Source: Telluria aromaticivorans
GTDB lineage: Bacteria > Pseudomonadota > Gammaproteobacteria > Burkholderiales > Burkholderiaceae_D
DNA: 64,000 bases
Assembly (NCBI RefSeq): GCF_013003915.1
Contig: NZ_JABAIV010000005.1
Span: forward strand, 256,990-320,989
Reading direction: 5' to 3'
Under the pieces are notes generated by a model. The model was not told the DNA's origin. It did no database searches and was given only the letters and a program-made list of their open reading frames with translations. Made by a program: the position numbers and the translations under genes. Below are positions 35,400 through 44,643 of the stretch, in pieces; positions within the stretch are counted from its first letter, which is position 1, and the number at the start of each line of letters is the position of its first letter.

Positions 35400-36374
35400 A
35401 TGAAAAATTGGATCACCCGCTTGATGGGCAGCGCCGACAGCCAGGCCGCGGCCGCCGACGTGGCTGCGCATCCGGATGCCGGCGCCCCGGACGCGCCGCC
35501 GGACGCCGCCCAGGCCGACGAACTCTATTACCGCTGGCTGCTGGGCCCGGCGGGATTCGACGCGCCCGCCGAAACCGAGCTACTGATCCTTGAACAGGTC
35601 CGCAGCCTGGCCCAGAATCCTGCCGTGGCCGCCGAACTGGTGCCGCGCGTCCCCGAGCTCATCCCCAAGCTTCTGCGCAGCCTGCGCGACGAGAGCGTCA
35701 CCACGGGCGAACTGTCGCGCCAGGTGGCGGAAGACGTGGTGCTGGTGGCCGACGTGCTGCGCGAGGCGAACAGCGCCTATTACCGGCCGATTACCCCGAT
35801 CAAGACGCTGGACGCCGCCATCATGCTGCTGGGCCAGAACGGCCTGCGCATGTTGCTGGCCCGGGTCGCCTTCCGCCCGGTGATCCGGATGCAGGACGCC
35901 GGCTTCGCGCGCCGCGCGGCGCCGCTGGTCTGGAACCATTCCGAGAAATGCGCGGTGGCGGCCAGCCTGATGGCGCCGGGGCTGACGGCCGATATTTTCG
36001 AATCCTGCCTGGCCGGCCTGATGCAGGACGTGGGGCTGATCGTCGCTTTCCGGCTGGCCGACCGGGTCTGCCAGAACGGCAAGGTGCCGAAATCGGCGGC
36101 CTTCGGCGCCGAGCTGCTGGCGCGCAGCCGGGCTTTGTCTGCGGTGATTGCAACGCACTGGGATTTTCCGAACGATGTGGCGGACGCGATTGCGCTGGCG
36201 GGGGATCCAGGCGGATCGAGTTTGGCGCAGGCGGTGGCGCAGGGTGACCATATTGCCAAGCTACGGATCTTGATCGATGCGGGGATGCTGTCGGAGGATG
36301 ATCCGCTGGTGGCGGAGGGGCTCAACAGTTTCCAGCGGCGGTGCTTGGGGAAGTTAAGTAATTTGGAAGAGTAG
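35400..36374 (+). CDS. HDOD domain signalling protein
   Basis: A 324-residue protein with an HDOD (HD-related output) domain at about 90-275: VPELIPKLLRSLRDESVTTGELSRQV, LREANSAYYRP and the region LMQDVGLIVAFRLAD are typical. The HD pair itself is degenerate, as usual for this family, so it is expected to be a non-catalytic signalling or scaffolding module. The N-terminal 50 residues are Ala/Asp-rich. It follows the structured RNA region, which suggests control at the level of transcript elongation (inference). Confidence 0.85.
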   Translation: MKNWITRLMGSADSQAAAADVAAHPDAGAPDAPPDAAQADELYYRWLLGPAGFDAPAETELLILEQVRSLAQNPAVAAELVPRVPELIPKLLRSLRDESVTTGELSRQVAEDVVLVADVLREANSAYYRPITPIKTLDAAIMLLGQNGLRMLLARVAFRPVIRMQDAGFARRAAPLVWNHSEKCAVAASLMAPGLTADIFESCLAGLMQDVGLIVAFRLADRVCQNGKVPKSAAFGAELLARSRALSAVIATHWDFPNDVADAIALAGDPGGSSLAQAVAQGDHIAKLRILIDAGMLSEDDPLVAEGLNSFQRRCLGKLSNLEE

Positions 36375-36388
36375 GGCAGCGGGGCTTC

Positions 36389-36494
36389 GTAGGGTGGGCA
36401 AGTTCCTTGCCCACGCGGTCAGCCAGCGGAAGAACGATCGAGCGACAATTCATCCACTAGCTGACCGCGTGGGCAGAATCTGCCCACCCTACGG
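36389..36494. repeat. Dispersed palindromic repeat, family A, locus 6
   Basis: CGTAGGGTGGGCAAG-TTC-CTTGCCCACGCGGTCAGC at the left and GCTGACCGCGTGGGCAGAATCTGCCCACCCTACG at the right: paired inverted units between the convergent HDOD and FliT-like genes. Confidence 0.85.
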
Positions 36495-36528
36495 GGCGCG
36501 GCAAATCGGAAGCAGGCGGCCGCAGCCA

Positions 36529-36555
36529 ACAAAAAAGGCACCCGCAGGTGCCTTC
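36529..36555 (-). terminator. Rho-independent terminator after the FliT-like gene
   Basis: On the minus strand AAGGCACC-TGC-GGGTGCCTT followed by a T-run (36529-36534), 19 bases past the stop. Confidence 0.88.
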
Positions 36556-36573
36556 GCTTGAATCCGTACTAAA

Positions 36574-36855
36574 TCAGTGCGCGCACATCGCGCGGTCCAG
36601 CTGCCCCATCCATGGCTCGGTCACGTCGCGGATTGCGCGGTCGTTGGCCATCAGCTGCTTGAGCAGGTCGATCTTGCGCTGGCGCTTGGCGCCGTCCAGG
36701 GCCGGTACGCCGCAGATCGCGGCGCCTGCAGCCACGCTTGCCTGCACGTTCAGCTTGTCGAAAGCATTCCATTCGCCTGCCTGTGCCGCGTTCTTCATCT
36801 GGCCACTCAGGCCAGCGAGGTTTTCGTACATCGAGAGAACGTCGTTCGATTTCAT
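36574..36855 (-). CDS. FliT-like flagellar export chaperone
   Basis: A 93-residue helical protein. NDVLSMYENLAGLSGQMKNAAQAGEW and the C-terminal DRAIRDVTEPWMGQLDRAM (both shown in part: SMYENLAGLSGQM, RDVTEPWMGQL) match FliT, the chaperone that binds FliD and FlhDC. No other flagellar gene lies in the window, so it is an orphan copy. Two cysteines (ICGV, MCAH) are present. It has its own terminator. Confidence 0.7.
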   Translation of the reverse strand: MKSNDVLSMYENLAGLSGQMKNAAQAGEWNAFDKLNVQASVAAGAAICGVPALDGAKRQRKIDLLKQLMANDRAIRDVTEPWMGQLDRAMCAH

Positions 36856-37182
36856 GTTGGCACCGAGGCAAGGTTCACCGGCTGGATTACCGGCTATCTA
36901 AGCCATTTACGGATGCGTTTTTCGGAACTTTAGGGTTTCGACTAAAAATAGTTGAAATATTTTTCGATAGCCATGGATGTTGTCAGTCATGCATCGTCAA
37001 CCCCGCATGCATGGGCCAGAATGCCGGTCGCCATTCCTTGAATTCAGCAGTTTGGCCCGGTTTTTTGCAGTCTGTCGCATTCCGGGCGCAGGTATCAAGG
37101 AGCTTGCTTACCCTGCAGGCTGGGTTTTTGCGCCACGGCGCGAGGCCGACATCAAATAAAAACAGATTCGAGAGAGAACTCT
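36856..37182. other. Intergenic region without recognised feature
   Basis: 327 bases between the divergent FliT-like and M1 peptidase genes. It must hold both promoters, but I see no hexamer pair good enough to name; the left half is AT-rich (AAAATAGTTGAAATATTTTTC at about 36945). Confidence 0.5.
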
Positions 37183-39822
37183 ATGAGAGACATGCGAGTA
37201 GCTCGCACTGCTGTTGCGGTCGCGTTCGCGCTGAGCGCCGCCACGGCGCAGGCAGAGGCGCCGTTTTCGTTTGCGGCCACGCCGGGCAAGCTGCCGAAAG
37301 ACGTGATCCCGCTGCAATACGCCGCCCACATCATGCCCGACGTCGCGGGCAATACCTTCCGCGGCACGCAAACCGTCGAGATCGAGGTCCTGAAAACGAC
37401 CTCGACTATCATGCTGAACGCCGACAACCTGGAGATCGACGCGGCGAGCCTGTCCGGCAAGGGCATCGGCAAACTCGTCTTGACCCCGGTCCTCGATAAG
37501 ACCCAGCAAACCCTGCGCTTCGACCTGCCCGCGCCGCTGGCGCCGGGTAAATACGACCTTGCGATGAGTTTCCGTGGCCAGATCAACCGTGAGGGGCGCG
37601 GCCTGTTCTATGTCAATTACAAGGCCGGCAGCGCGGACAAGAAGCTGATCGCCACCACCATGGCGCCGAGCGATGCGCGGCGCATGCTGCCGACCTGGGA
37701 CGAACCGGCCTTCCGCGCCCGCTTCAAGCTGACGGTCGACGTGCCTGGCCACTTCAAGGCCTATTCCACCACCCCGATCGAGAAGCAGGAAAAGCTGGCC
37801 GGCGGCATGCAACGCATTTCCTTCGGCAATACGCCGAAGATGCCGAGCTACCTGGTGGTGCTGGTGGCGGGCGAGCTGGAGCGCCTGGCCGGCAAGCAGG
37901 ACGGCGTCGACATCGGTATCGTCACCACCGAGGGCAAGCTCGGCTCGGCCGTCTTCCCGCTGGCCGCGACGCGCGACCTGCTGCATTACTTTAATAATTA
38001 CTTCGGCATCCCGTATCCGTTACCGAAACTCGACCAGATCGCGATTCCCGGCGGCTTCAATGGCGCCATGGAAAACTGGGGCGCTGTGGTCTATAACGAG
38101 CCGACCCTGTTGTACGACCCGAAGAAGAGCCCGGAAAAGGTCAAGAAATTCACCTTCAACATCAATGCCCACGAGGTCGCCCACCAGTGGTTCGGTAACC
38201 TGGTAACCATGGCCTGGTGGGACAATTTGTGGCTGAACGAAGGCTTTGCGTCATGGATGGCATCCAAGGCGACCCAGCACTTCCACCCGGAATGGCGTCC
38301 CTACCTGGACAGCATCGCCGAGCGCGAATACGTGATGAACCTGGACGCGCGCAAGACGACGCACCCGATCCAGACCCCGATCGACACCGAAGCGCAGGCC
38401 GCTGCAGCCTTCGACGCCATCACCTATGAAAAGGGCGAAGCCTTCCTGCGCATGCTCGAGGCCTATCTGGGCGAAGAACCCTTCCGCAAGGGCATACGCG
38501 CCTATATGGCGAAGCACCAGTACTCCAACACGACCTCCGCCGACCTGTGGGCGGCGCTGGAAAAAGCCTCCGGCAAGCCGGTCGCCAAGCTGGCATCGGA
38601 CTGGACCACCCAGCCGGGCTTCCCTTTGATTAAAGTGGAGCAGGTGTGCGAGGACGGCAAGCGCAAGGTCACACTCTCGCAGGAACAATATCGCCTCGAC
38701 GAACCGCCTGTCGAAAAACGCCTGTGGAACGTGCCGCTGCAGGTCGGCACCGTCAACGGCAAGGCCTGGTACACGCTGCTGTCCGGCCCCAGCACCACCT
38801 TGACCCAGGCCAGTTGCGAAGGCGCGCTGGTGGTGGACCCTTACAGCGTCGGCTATTTCCGCCTGCATTACGACCCGGTCAGTTTCCGCGCCCTGGCCGA
38901 ACAGGCGCCGCGCCTGCCGGACAGCACGCGCCTGCGCCTGCTGGCCGATACCTGGAGCCTGGCATCGAACGGCCGCATGGGTCTCGATGGCTACCTGAAC
39001 CTGGTACGGCGCTACGGCGACGAGCCACGCCTGGCGGTGTGGGAAGCGATCCTTTCGCACCTGCGCACGCTCGACTCGCTGGCGCGCGGCGAGCCGGAAC
39101 GGGCGCTGATCCGGCGCTTCTTCATCGACCTGGCGCGCCCGAAGTTCGACCAGCTCGGCTGGGACGAGAAGCCGGGCGAGACCATCGAAGACGGCCAGCT
39201 GCGCGGCATGCTTGCGACCTCGCTGGCGCGTGCCGGCGACCCGGTGGCGATCGCGGAAGGCCGCGCCCGCTTTGCACGGCTGCTGCAAGACCCGGCCGCG
39301 GTGCCGCCGTCCATGATCGACTTCGTCACGGCCACCGCCGGCCGCTACGCGGACGCCGCCACCTATGACATCCTGGCTGCCCGTGCCGCGAACGCCCCGA
39401 CCAGCGAAGAGCGCAACCGGTATGGTCGCGCGCTGGCCGTCGCGCAAGACCCGGCATTGGCCGCGCGCACGCTGCAGTCTCTGCTGTCGCCCCAGACCCC
39501 GCCTGACCTGGTGCCATATATCGTGGGCGGCGTCGCCAACGAGCACCAAGAGCAGACCTGGAATTTCGCGATGGCCAACCGCGAGGCGCTGCTCAATAAT
39601 ATGGAATCGCTGGGCCGCAACGCCGTGTTCGCCAGCATCGTGGCTTCGTCGAGCAACCCGGCGCATGCCGAGATGATGGAAGCCTATATGCGCAAACACT
39701 TCGGGCCGGACGGCGTGGTCGAAGCCGAGCGCGTCGGCAACGGCGTGCGCGTGCGCGCTGCCCAGAAGGCGCGCCTGCTGCCGCAGGTTCGCGCCGCTTT
39801 GCAATACCTGCACCACAATTAA
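37183..39822 (+). CDS. M1 family aminopeptidase, exported
   Basis: An 879-residue zinc aminopeptidase. A signal peptide (ARTAVAVAFALSAATAQAEA) directs it to the periplasm, unlike cytosolic PepN. The substrate motif GAMENWG is at residue 294 and the zinc motif HEVAHQW at 330 with the third ligand Glu in LNEGFASW 19 residues on. The C-terminal half is the helical ERAP1-like domain. Two ATG codons (37183, 37192) are both possible. It is followed by the M13 peptidase after 27 bases, which suggests an operon for periplasmic peptide breakdown. Confidence 0.94.
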   Translation: MRDMRVARTAVAVAFALSAATAQAEAPFSFAATPGKLPKDVIPLQYAAHIMPDVAGNTFRGTQTVEIEVLKTTSTIMLNADNLEIDAASLSGKGIGKLVLTPVLDKTQQTLRFDLPAPLAPGKYDLAMSFRGQINREGRGLFYVNYKAGSADKKLIATTMAPSDARRMLPTWDEPAFRARFKLTVDVPGHFKAYSTTPIEKQEKLAGGMQRISFGNTPKMPSYLVVLVAGELERLAGKQDGVDIGIVTTEGKLGSAVFPLAATRDLLHYFNNYFGIPYPLPKLDQIAIPGGFNGAMENWGAVVYNEPTLLYDPKKSPEKVKKFTFNINAHEVAHQWFGNLVTMAWWDNLWLNEGFASWMASKATQHFHPEWRPYLDSIAEREYVMNLDARKTTHPIQTPIDTEAQAAAAFDAITYEKGEAFLRMLEAYLGEEPFRKGIRAYMAKHQYSNTTSADLWAALEKASGKPVAKLASDWTTQPGFPLIKVEQVCEDGKRKVTLSQEQYRLDEPPVEKRLWNVPLQVGTVNGKAWYTLLSGPSTTLTQASCEGALVVDPYSVGYFRLHYDPVSFRALAEQAPRLPDSTRLRLLADTWSLASNGRMGLDGYLNLVRRYGDEPRLAVWEAILSHLRTLDSLARGEPERALIRRFFIDLARPKFDQLGWDEKPGETIEDGQLRGMLATSLARAGDPVAIAEGRARFARLLQDPAAVPPSMIDFVTATAGRYADAATYDILAARAANAPTSEERNRYGRALAVAQDPALAARTLQSLLSPQTPPDLVPYIVGGVANEHQEQTWNFAMANREALLNNMESLGRNAVFASIVASSSNPAHAEMMEAYMRKHFGPDGVVEAERVGNGVRVRAAQKARLLPQVRAALQYLHHN

Positions 39823-39849
39823 ATAAAACCACTTTAGTCAAGGGACGCT

Positions 39850-41907
39850 ATGAAGACCAGCTGGACTCCGATCAAGACTGCAATCTCCTTCGCCCTGTGC
39901 GGCGCCGCCTTCGCATTCGTCCCGGCCCAGGCCGGGCAGGGCGCTTCGCCCGCTGCCCAGCCGGCCAGGCCTGCCGCCGCCGTCATGCTGCCGGGCGACG
40001 ACTTCTATGCCTGGGCCAATGGCGAGTGGATGGCCAAGACAGAGATCCCGGCCGACCGCGGCTCCTGGGGTGCCATGTATGCGCTGGCCGACGAAAGCAA
40101 CGGCCGCATCGTCAAGCTGATCGAAGAAGCGGCGGCCAGCAAGTCCGCCAGTGCCGAGGCGCGCAAGGTGGCCGATTTCTACACCGCCTACATGAACGAA
40201 AGCGCGATCGAAGCGGCCGGCCTGGCGGCGCTCAAGCCGCGCCTGGCGAAGATCGCGGCCCTCCAGGACCGCGCCGCCCTGGCGCGCACCCTGGGCGAAT
40301 TCCTGCGCGCCGACGTCGACCCGCTGAACGCTACCAATTTCAGCACCCCGAATTTGTTCGGCGTGTGGATCAACCAGGGGCTGACGGACCCGTCGCGCAA
40401 TGTCCCTTACTTCCTGCAGGGCGGCATCGGCTTGCCGGATCGTGCCTACTACCTTGACGCCAGCCCGAAGATGGCCGAGCTGCGCACCAAATACCAGCAA
40501 TACATCGTGGCCATGCTCAAGCTGGCCGGCTACGACAACGTGGAGCAGCGCGCCGCCAGGATCTTCGCGCTCGAGTCCGAGCTGGCCGAAAGCCACGCCA
40601 GCCGCGAAGAATCGAGCGACATCCAGAAGGCCAACAACCTGTGGACCATGAAGGACTTCGCCGCCAAGGCGCCGGGCATGGACTGGAATGCCTTCATGAA
40701 GGGTGCGCGGCTTAGCGGCCAGGACCGCTTCATCGCCTACCATCCGGGCGCGCTCAAGGGCGCGGCCGAGCAGGTGGCGGCCACCGACCTGGCCACCTGG
40801 AAGGACTACCTGGCCTTTCACAGCATGAACCAGTACGCCAGCACGCTGCCGAAGGCCTACGCGGACCTGCGCTTCGAGTTCTATGGCAAGGGCCTGACTG
40901 GTTCACCGCAGCAGTCGCCGCGCTGGAAGCGGGCCCTGGCCGCCACCAATGGCGCGATGGACGACGCCGTCGGCAAGCTCTACGTCGCCAAGTATTTCCC
41001 GGCCGAGAACAAGGCGCACATCCAGAAAATGGTCGCCAACATCAAGGACGCCTTCACCCGCCGTATCGACAAGCTCGACTGGATGGCGCCGTCGACCCGC
41101 GCCCAGGCCAAGGAAAAAGTGCGCACGATGTATGTCGGCGTCGGTTATCCGGACACCTGGAAGTCGTATGGCGGCCTGCAGGTCTCGCCGCTTGACGCGC
41201 TGGGCAACGTGATGCGCGCCCAGGAATTCCACTATACCCAGCAGCTCGCCAAACTGAAGCAGAAGCCGAAGAAGACCGACTGGGCCATGCCGCCGCAGCT
41301 GGTGAATGCGGTCAACCTGCCGCTGCAGAATGCGCTGAACTTCCCGGCCGCGATCCTGCAGGCGCCGTTCTACGACCCGAAGGCGTCGGATGCGCAGAAC
41401 TACGGCGCGATCGGCGCGGTGATCGGCCACGAGATCAGCCACAGCTTCGACGACATGGGCGCCCAGTTCGACGCCCAGGGCCGCCTGCGCGACTGGTGGA
41501 CCAAGGAAGACCTGGCGTATTTCAAGAAGGCTTCGCAGAAGCTGGTGGAACAGTACAACACCTACAAACCCTTCGACGACCTGGCCGTGAATGGCCAGCT
41601 GACCTTGAGCGAGAATTTGTCCGACCTGGCCGGCCTGGCCGCGGCCTATGACGCGTTCAAGGTCTCGCCCAGCGGCAAGGGCACTGGGCTTGACGCCGAC
41701 CGCGCCTTCTTCACCGGCTTCGCCCATGCCTGGCGCAGCAAGATGCGCGAAGCCTCGATGCGCCGCGTCGTGCTGACCGACGGCCACGCGCCAGGCCAGT
41801 ACCGCACCTACACCGTGCGCAACCTGGATGCCTGGTACAAGGCCTTCGACGTGCAGCCGGGACAGAAGCTGTACCTGGCGCCGGAGCAGCGGGTGCGGGT
41901 CTGGTGA
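39850..41907 (+). CDS. M13 family (neprilysin-like) metallopeptidase, exported
   Basis: A 685-residue zinc endopeptidase with signal peptide (TAISFALCGAAFAFVPAQA). The zinc motif HEISH is at residue 527, with the downstream ligand region ENLSDLAGLAAAYDAF at about 594 (classical ENxADxGG; the second Gly is Leu here, a common bacterial variant). The substrate-binding NAxY/F-type segment VNAVNLPLQNALNFPAAIL precedes. It ends in RVRVW, the usual M13 C-terminus. AAGGGA upstream at 39840. Substrate: short periplasmic peptides, inferred. Confidence 0.94.
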   Translation: MKTSWTPIKTAISFALCGAAFAFVPAQAGQGASPAAQPARPAAAVMLPGDDFYAWANGEWMAKTEIPADRGSWGAMYALADESNGRIVKLIEEAAASKSASAEARKVADFYTAYMNESAIEAAGLAALKPRLAKIAALQDRAALARTLGEFLRADVDPLNATNFSTPNLFGVWINQGLTDPSRNVPYFLQGGIGLPDRAYYLDASPKMAELRTKYQQYIVAMLKLAGYDNVEQRAARIFALESELAESHASREESSDIQKANNLWTMKDFAAKAPGMDWNAFMKGARLSGQDRFIAYHPGALKGAAEQVAATDLATWKDYLAFHSMNQYASTLPKAYADLRFEFYGKGLTGSPQQSPRWKRALAATNGAMDDAVGKLYVAKYFPAENKAHIQKMVANIKDAFTRRIDKLDWMAPSTRAQAKEKVRTMYVGVGYPDTWKSYGGLQVSPLDALGNVMRAQEFHYTQQLAKLKQKPKKTDWAMPPQLVNAVNLPLQNALNFPAAILQAPFYDPKASDAQNYGAIGAVIGHEISHSFDDMGAQFDAQGRLRDWWTKEDLAYFKKASQKLVEQYNTYKPFDDLAVNGQLTLSENLSDLAGLAAAYDAFKVSPSGKGTGLDADRAFFTGFAHAWRSKMREASMRRVVLTDGHAPGQYRTYTVRNLDAWYKAFDVQPGQKLYLAPEQRVRVW

Positions 41908-41955
41908 TGGGGTAAGGCTGGATCATTGGTAACCTCTGATCTTGCCGCCTGCTTG

Positions 41956-42086
41956 AAGACCGTCGTACGCGCCACTGGCGCCTACGACTTCCGGCGTAGG
42001 CCGGAACCTAAGTTCGCCGCTCCATCGTCAACGTACGCTGTTCGACGGATCGTGAAACTTGGGCCCCGGCCTTCGCCGGGACGACG
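41956..42086. repeat. Inverted-repeat element, family B
   Basis: Left part GTCGTACGCGCCACTGGCG...CCGGCGTAGGCCGGAACC and right part ACTTGGGCCCCGGCCTTCGCCGGGACGACG. The right part matches family B with GGCCCCGG in place of GGTTCCCG. No gene is seen between 41908 and 42169. Confidence 0.65.
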
Positions 42087-42169
42087 TGCTGTCGTTGCGG
42101 GCTACAGATTGCGGTACGACTCGCCACTTCATAAACGGCGATAATGCGTCATCACCTCCAGGCACCCCG

Positions 42170-42787
42170 ATGACCCCCGACGACATCTCCCACCGCACGC
42201 TCGACCACTACAACCGCAACGCCGACTCCTTCTTCGCCGGCACAATCGACCACGACGTGCGCCAGAACATCGACGCCTTGCTCGGCTCTATCGAAGGTCC
42301 TGCGCCGTTCACCATCCTCGACCTCGGCTGCGGCCCGGGCCGCGACCTCAAGACCTTCAGCGAACTCGGCCACAAGGCCATCGGCCTCGACGGCAGCGAA
42401 CGTTTCGCGGAGATGGCGCGCGCCTACAGCGGCTGCGAAGTCTGGTGCCAGGATTTCCTGCATCTCGACCTGCCGCAAGCGAGCTTCGACGGCGTCTTCG
42501 CCAACGCGTCGCTGTTCCACGTCCCCAGTGCCGAACTGCCGGGCGTGCTGGCGAACCTGCACGCCGCGCTGAAGCCCCGCGGTGTCCTGTTCAGCTCGAA
42601 TCCGCGCGGCGACAACCGCGAAGGCTGGAACGGCCCACGCTACGGCAGCTATTACGATTACGACACCTGGGAAGGCTTCCTCGTCGCGGCGGGTTTTATT
42701 CCGCTGCACCATTACTATCGTCCACCCGGCCTACCGCGCGAGCAGCAGCCCTGGCTGGCCAGTCTCTGGCGCAAGCCGGAGTGTTAA
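42170..42787 (+). CDS. Class I SAM-dependent methyltransferase
   Basis: A 205-residue methyltransferase. Motif I ILDLGCGPGRDL is at about residue 48-59, the acidic end of strand 2 in IGLDGS (about 70) and motif IV-like FDGVFANASLFHV at about 105. The N-terminus HRTLDHYNRNADSFFAGT fits small-molecule methyltransferases of the UbiE/tellurite-resistance TehB-like kind. Start ATG 42170 is chosen for this N-terminus; an upstream frame would cover the repeat. Substrate unknown. Confidence 0.83.
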   Translation: MTPDDISHRTLDHYNRNADSFFAGTIDHDVRQNIDALLGSIEGPAPFTILDLGCGPGRDLKTFSELGHKAIGLDGSERFAEMARAYSGCEVWCQDFLHLDLPQASFDGVFANASLFHVPSAELPGVLANLHAALKPRGVLFSSNPRGDNREGWNGPRYGSYYDYDTWEGFLVAAGFIPLHHYYRPPGLPREQQPWLASLWRKPEC

Positions 42788-42859
42788 TTGGCGAACAGAG
42801 CGCCGTGATAATCGCGCCTAAGGTGAGGCTTCGTTTCACAAACCAATGAGGTGACTGCA

Positions 42860-43036
42860 ATGAACAAGGACCAGGTAAAAGGCAAGGCCAAGGACATCGG
42901 CGGCAAAATCCAGGAAAAGGTCGGCGAAGCCACCGGCAACCGCCAGCAGCAGCGTGAAGGCGTGTCCAACCAGGCCGAAGGCAAGGTGCAGGAGAAGGTC
43001 GGCGATGTGAAAAACATCGTCAAAGGCAACCGGTAA
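42860..43036 (+). CDS. CsbD family stress-related protein (copy 1)
   Basis: A 58-residue very hydrophilic protein, NKDQVKGKAKDIGGKIQEKVGEATGN, with a second half repeating the pattern (NQAEGKVQEKVGDVKNIVKGN). CsbD proteins are abundant, induced by general stress, and of unknown mechanism. GAGGTGA lies at 42848. A paralogue is at 44363-44584. Confidence 0.92.
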   Translation: MNKDQVKGKAKDIGGKIQEKVGEATGNRQQQREGVSNQAEGKVQEKVGDVKNIVKGNR

Positions 43037-43052
43037 GTTCCTCTTCCACATG

Positions 43053-43079
43053 AAAAAGCCGCGCACTGCGCGGCTTTTT
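43053..43079 (+). terminator. Rho-independent terminator between CsbD copy 1 and the AI-2E transporter gene
   Basis: AAAAAGCCGCGC-ACT-GCGCGGCTTTTT: near-perfect symmetrical stem with A-run and T-run, so it can serve both converging genes. Confidence 0.92.
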
Positions 43080-43094
43080 CCTTGGTGGGCGGCC

Positions 43095-44183
43095 TCAGCC
43101 CGGCTTCTTCTGCAAGCCGGACCGGTCCCCCAGCACATCCTCGATGTAGAGCATCTTCACCAGCACCGCCAGACCGGCGGCCAGCGGCGTTGCCAGTGCC
43201 ACGCCGGCAAAGCCGAACAGGGTGCCGAACACGAGTTGCATCACGATCACCAGCGCAGGCGGCAGGTCGACCGCCTTGGCCTCGATCAGCGGCTGCAGGA
43301 CATAGCCTTCGACCAGCTGGATGCCGACGAACAGCAGCACCGTGTACAGGGCCAGGTCGGGGCTGATCGACAGCGCCAGCAGCACGGCCGGAATGCCCGC
43401 CATGATGGGGCCAAGGTAGGGGATGAAATCGAGCAGGCCGGCGATGATGCCCAGGATCAGCGCCAGCGGTACCCCCAGCATGCTCAGGCCGACTGAAGTG
43501 ACGACACCGACGATCAGCATCGAGGCCGCCTTGCCCATCAGCCAGCTCGACAGGGTATGGCCCAGTTCCTTCTGCACCTCGCGGGCACGGGGGCGATTGC
43601 TTTGCGGCACCAGCCGGATGAGGCCGTTGGTATAGAGCTGGGGCGAGGTGGCAAAGTAAATGCCGACGAACAGGATGATGATGACATTGCCCAGGGCGCC
43701 GATGACACCGCCGAAGAACAGGCCGGCATTCGGCACCATGCTGCCCATCTGCTTGACGATCTGCTCGGGCGGCGGCAGTTCCGCCACCACGCGCTTGAGC
43801 AGGGGGTGCTGCTGGACTTCGCTTTGCAGGCGCTCGACCGCGGCGGGGATTTCCTTCGCCAGCTTGCTCGACTGTTCGGCGATCTGCGGCGCCATTGCCC
43901 AGCCGCCGATGCCGATGATCGCAGCCAGCAGCAACACCACGATCCCCAGCGCGAGTTTGCGCTTCATGTGCAGCTTCTGCGCCAGGATCTCGCTCAGCTT
44001 GTAGAGCAGGATGGAACACAGGATGCAGGCAAAGACCAGCAGCAGCGCGTCGGCTGCAAGCACGACCGCGGCAACGCCCGCCACGAACAGCACGGCGATA
44101 CCGCTGATCATCGTCATGCGGCGCGCGACACGGCGCTTGACCTGGGGTGGATCGGCGGAGATTTCTTGTTGTTGGTCGGTCAT
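43095..44183 (-). CDS. AI-2E family transporter (PerM-like)
   Basis: A 362-residue membrane protein with about eight transmembrane segments: pairs at 23-45 and 52-70, one at 78-97, then after a soluble loop (100-155) further helices at 160-185, 225-245, 250-285 and 300-345. The motif GILDFIPYLGPI-like (here LLDFIPYLGPIMAGIPAVL) near residue 260 is the hallmark of the family. Known members export autoinducer-2 or act in Na+/H+ antiport; the substrate here is unknown. It lies between two CsbD genes. Confidence 0.9.
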   Translation of the reverse strand: MTDQQQEISADPPQVKRRVARRMTMISGIAVLFVAGVAAVVLAADALLLVFACILCSILLYKLSEILAQKLHMKRKLALGIVVLLLAAIIGIGGWAMAPQIAEQSSKLAKEIPAAVERLQSEVQQHPLLKRVVAELPPPEQIVKQMGSMVPNAGLFFGGVIGALGNVIIILFVGIYFATSPQLYTNGLIRLVPQSNRPRAREVQKELGHTLSSWLMGKAASMLIVGVVTSVGLSMLGVPLALILGIIAGLLDFIPYLGPIMAGIPAVLLALSISPDLALYTVLLFVGIQLVEGYVLQPLIEAKAVDLPPALVIVMQLVFGTLFGFAGVALATPLAAGLAVLVKMLYIEDVLGDRSGLQKKPG

Positions 44184-44362
44184 GGCAAACCCTTGTTAAG
44201 CAGCAGCGCCGCGTTGACAAAAGATTACCATTCACTGCAGCAAAATGTCGCGCGGGAGCGGACGGCGCGCTATGTGCGGGCGCGAACAGAAGTCCTCGGC
44301 AAGCTGGTTTATTCTTGTCTCAATGCATGGCCATCCGGGCATGTTTTCTTTAGGAGAAGACC

Positions 44363-44584
44363 ATGAACAAAGACCAAGTTGCGGGCAAACTGAAAGACAT
44401 CGGCGGCAAGATTCAGGAAGAGTTCGGCGATGCCATCGACAGCCCAGAGCAGGAAGCCAAGGGCCTGGCAAACCAGGTGGAAGGCAAGACCCAGAAGAAG
44501 CTGGGCGACGTGCGCGAAGCGCTCGATGATGCGACCGACGGCCGCACGACCACGACCACGACGACGACCACCCGTCGTCCATAA
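44363..44584 (+). CDS. CsbD family stress-related protein (copy 2) with poly-Thr tail
   Basis: A 73-residue paralogue of the protein at 42860: NKDQVAGKLKDIGGKIQEEFGDAIDSPEQEAKG, then NQVEGKTQKKLGDV. Unlike copy 1 it ends in a run of nine threonines followed by RRP, coded by ACGACC-type triplet repeats. AGGAGA lies 13 bases upstream of the start. Confidence 0.9.
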   Translation: MNKDQVAGKLKDIGGKIQEEFGDAIDSPEQEAKGLANQVEGKTQKKLGDVREALDDATDGRTTTTTTTTTRRP

Positions 44585-44607
44585 CGCTGTCGTTTTCGCG
44601 TTATAAG

Positions 44608-44638
44608 AACAGCCGCCCCCGGGCGGCTGTTGTTTTTG
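44608..44638 (+). terminator. Rho-independent terminator after CsbD copy 2
   Basis: AACAGCCGCCC-CC-GGGCGGCTGTTGTTTTTG: 11-bp stem with T-rich tail. Confidence 0.9.
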
Positions 44639-44643
44639 TTGGG

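Noticed and set aside
35069..35593. Short open frames on both strands in the region before the HDOD gene
   Set aside because: They cross the terminator and stem-loops, have no ribosome site and no recognisable sequence; the region is better read as non-coding RNA.
41908..42169. A small gene before the methyltransferase
   Set aside because: Open frames here translate repeat DNA (MGPGLRRDD is the usual artefact of family B-type repeats) and lack ribosome sites.
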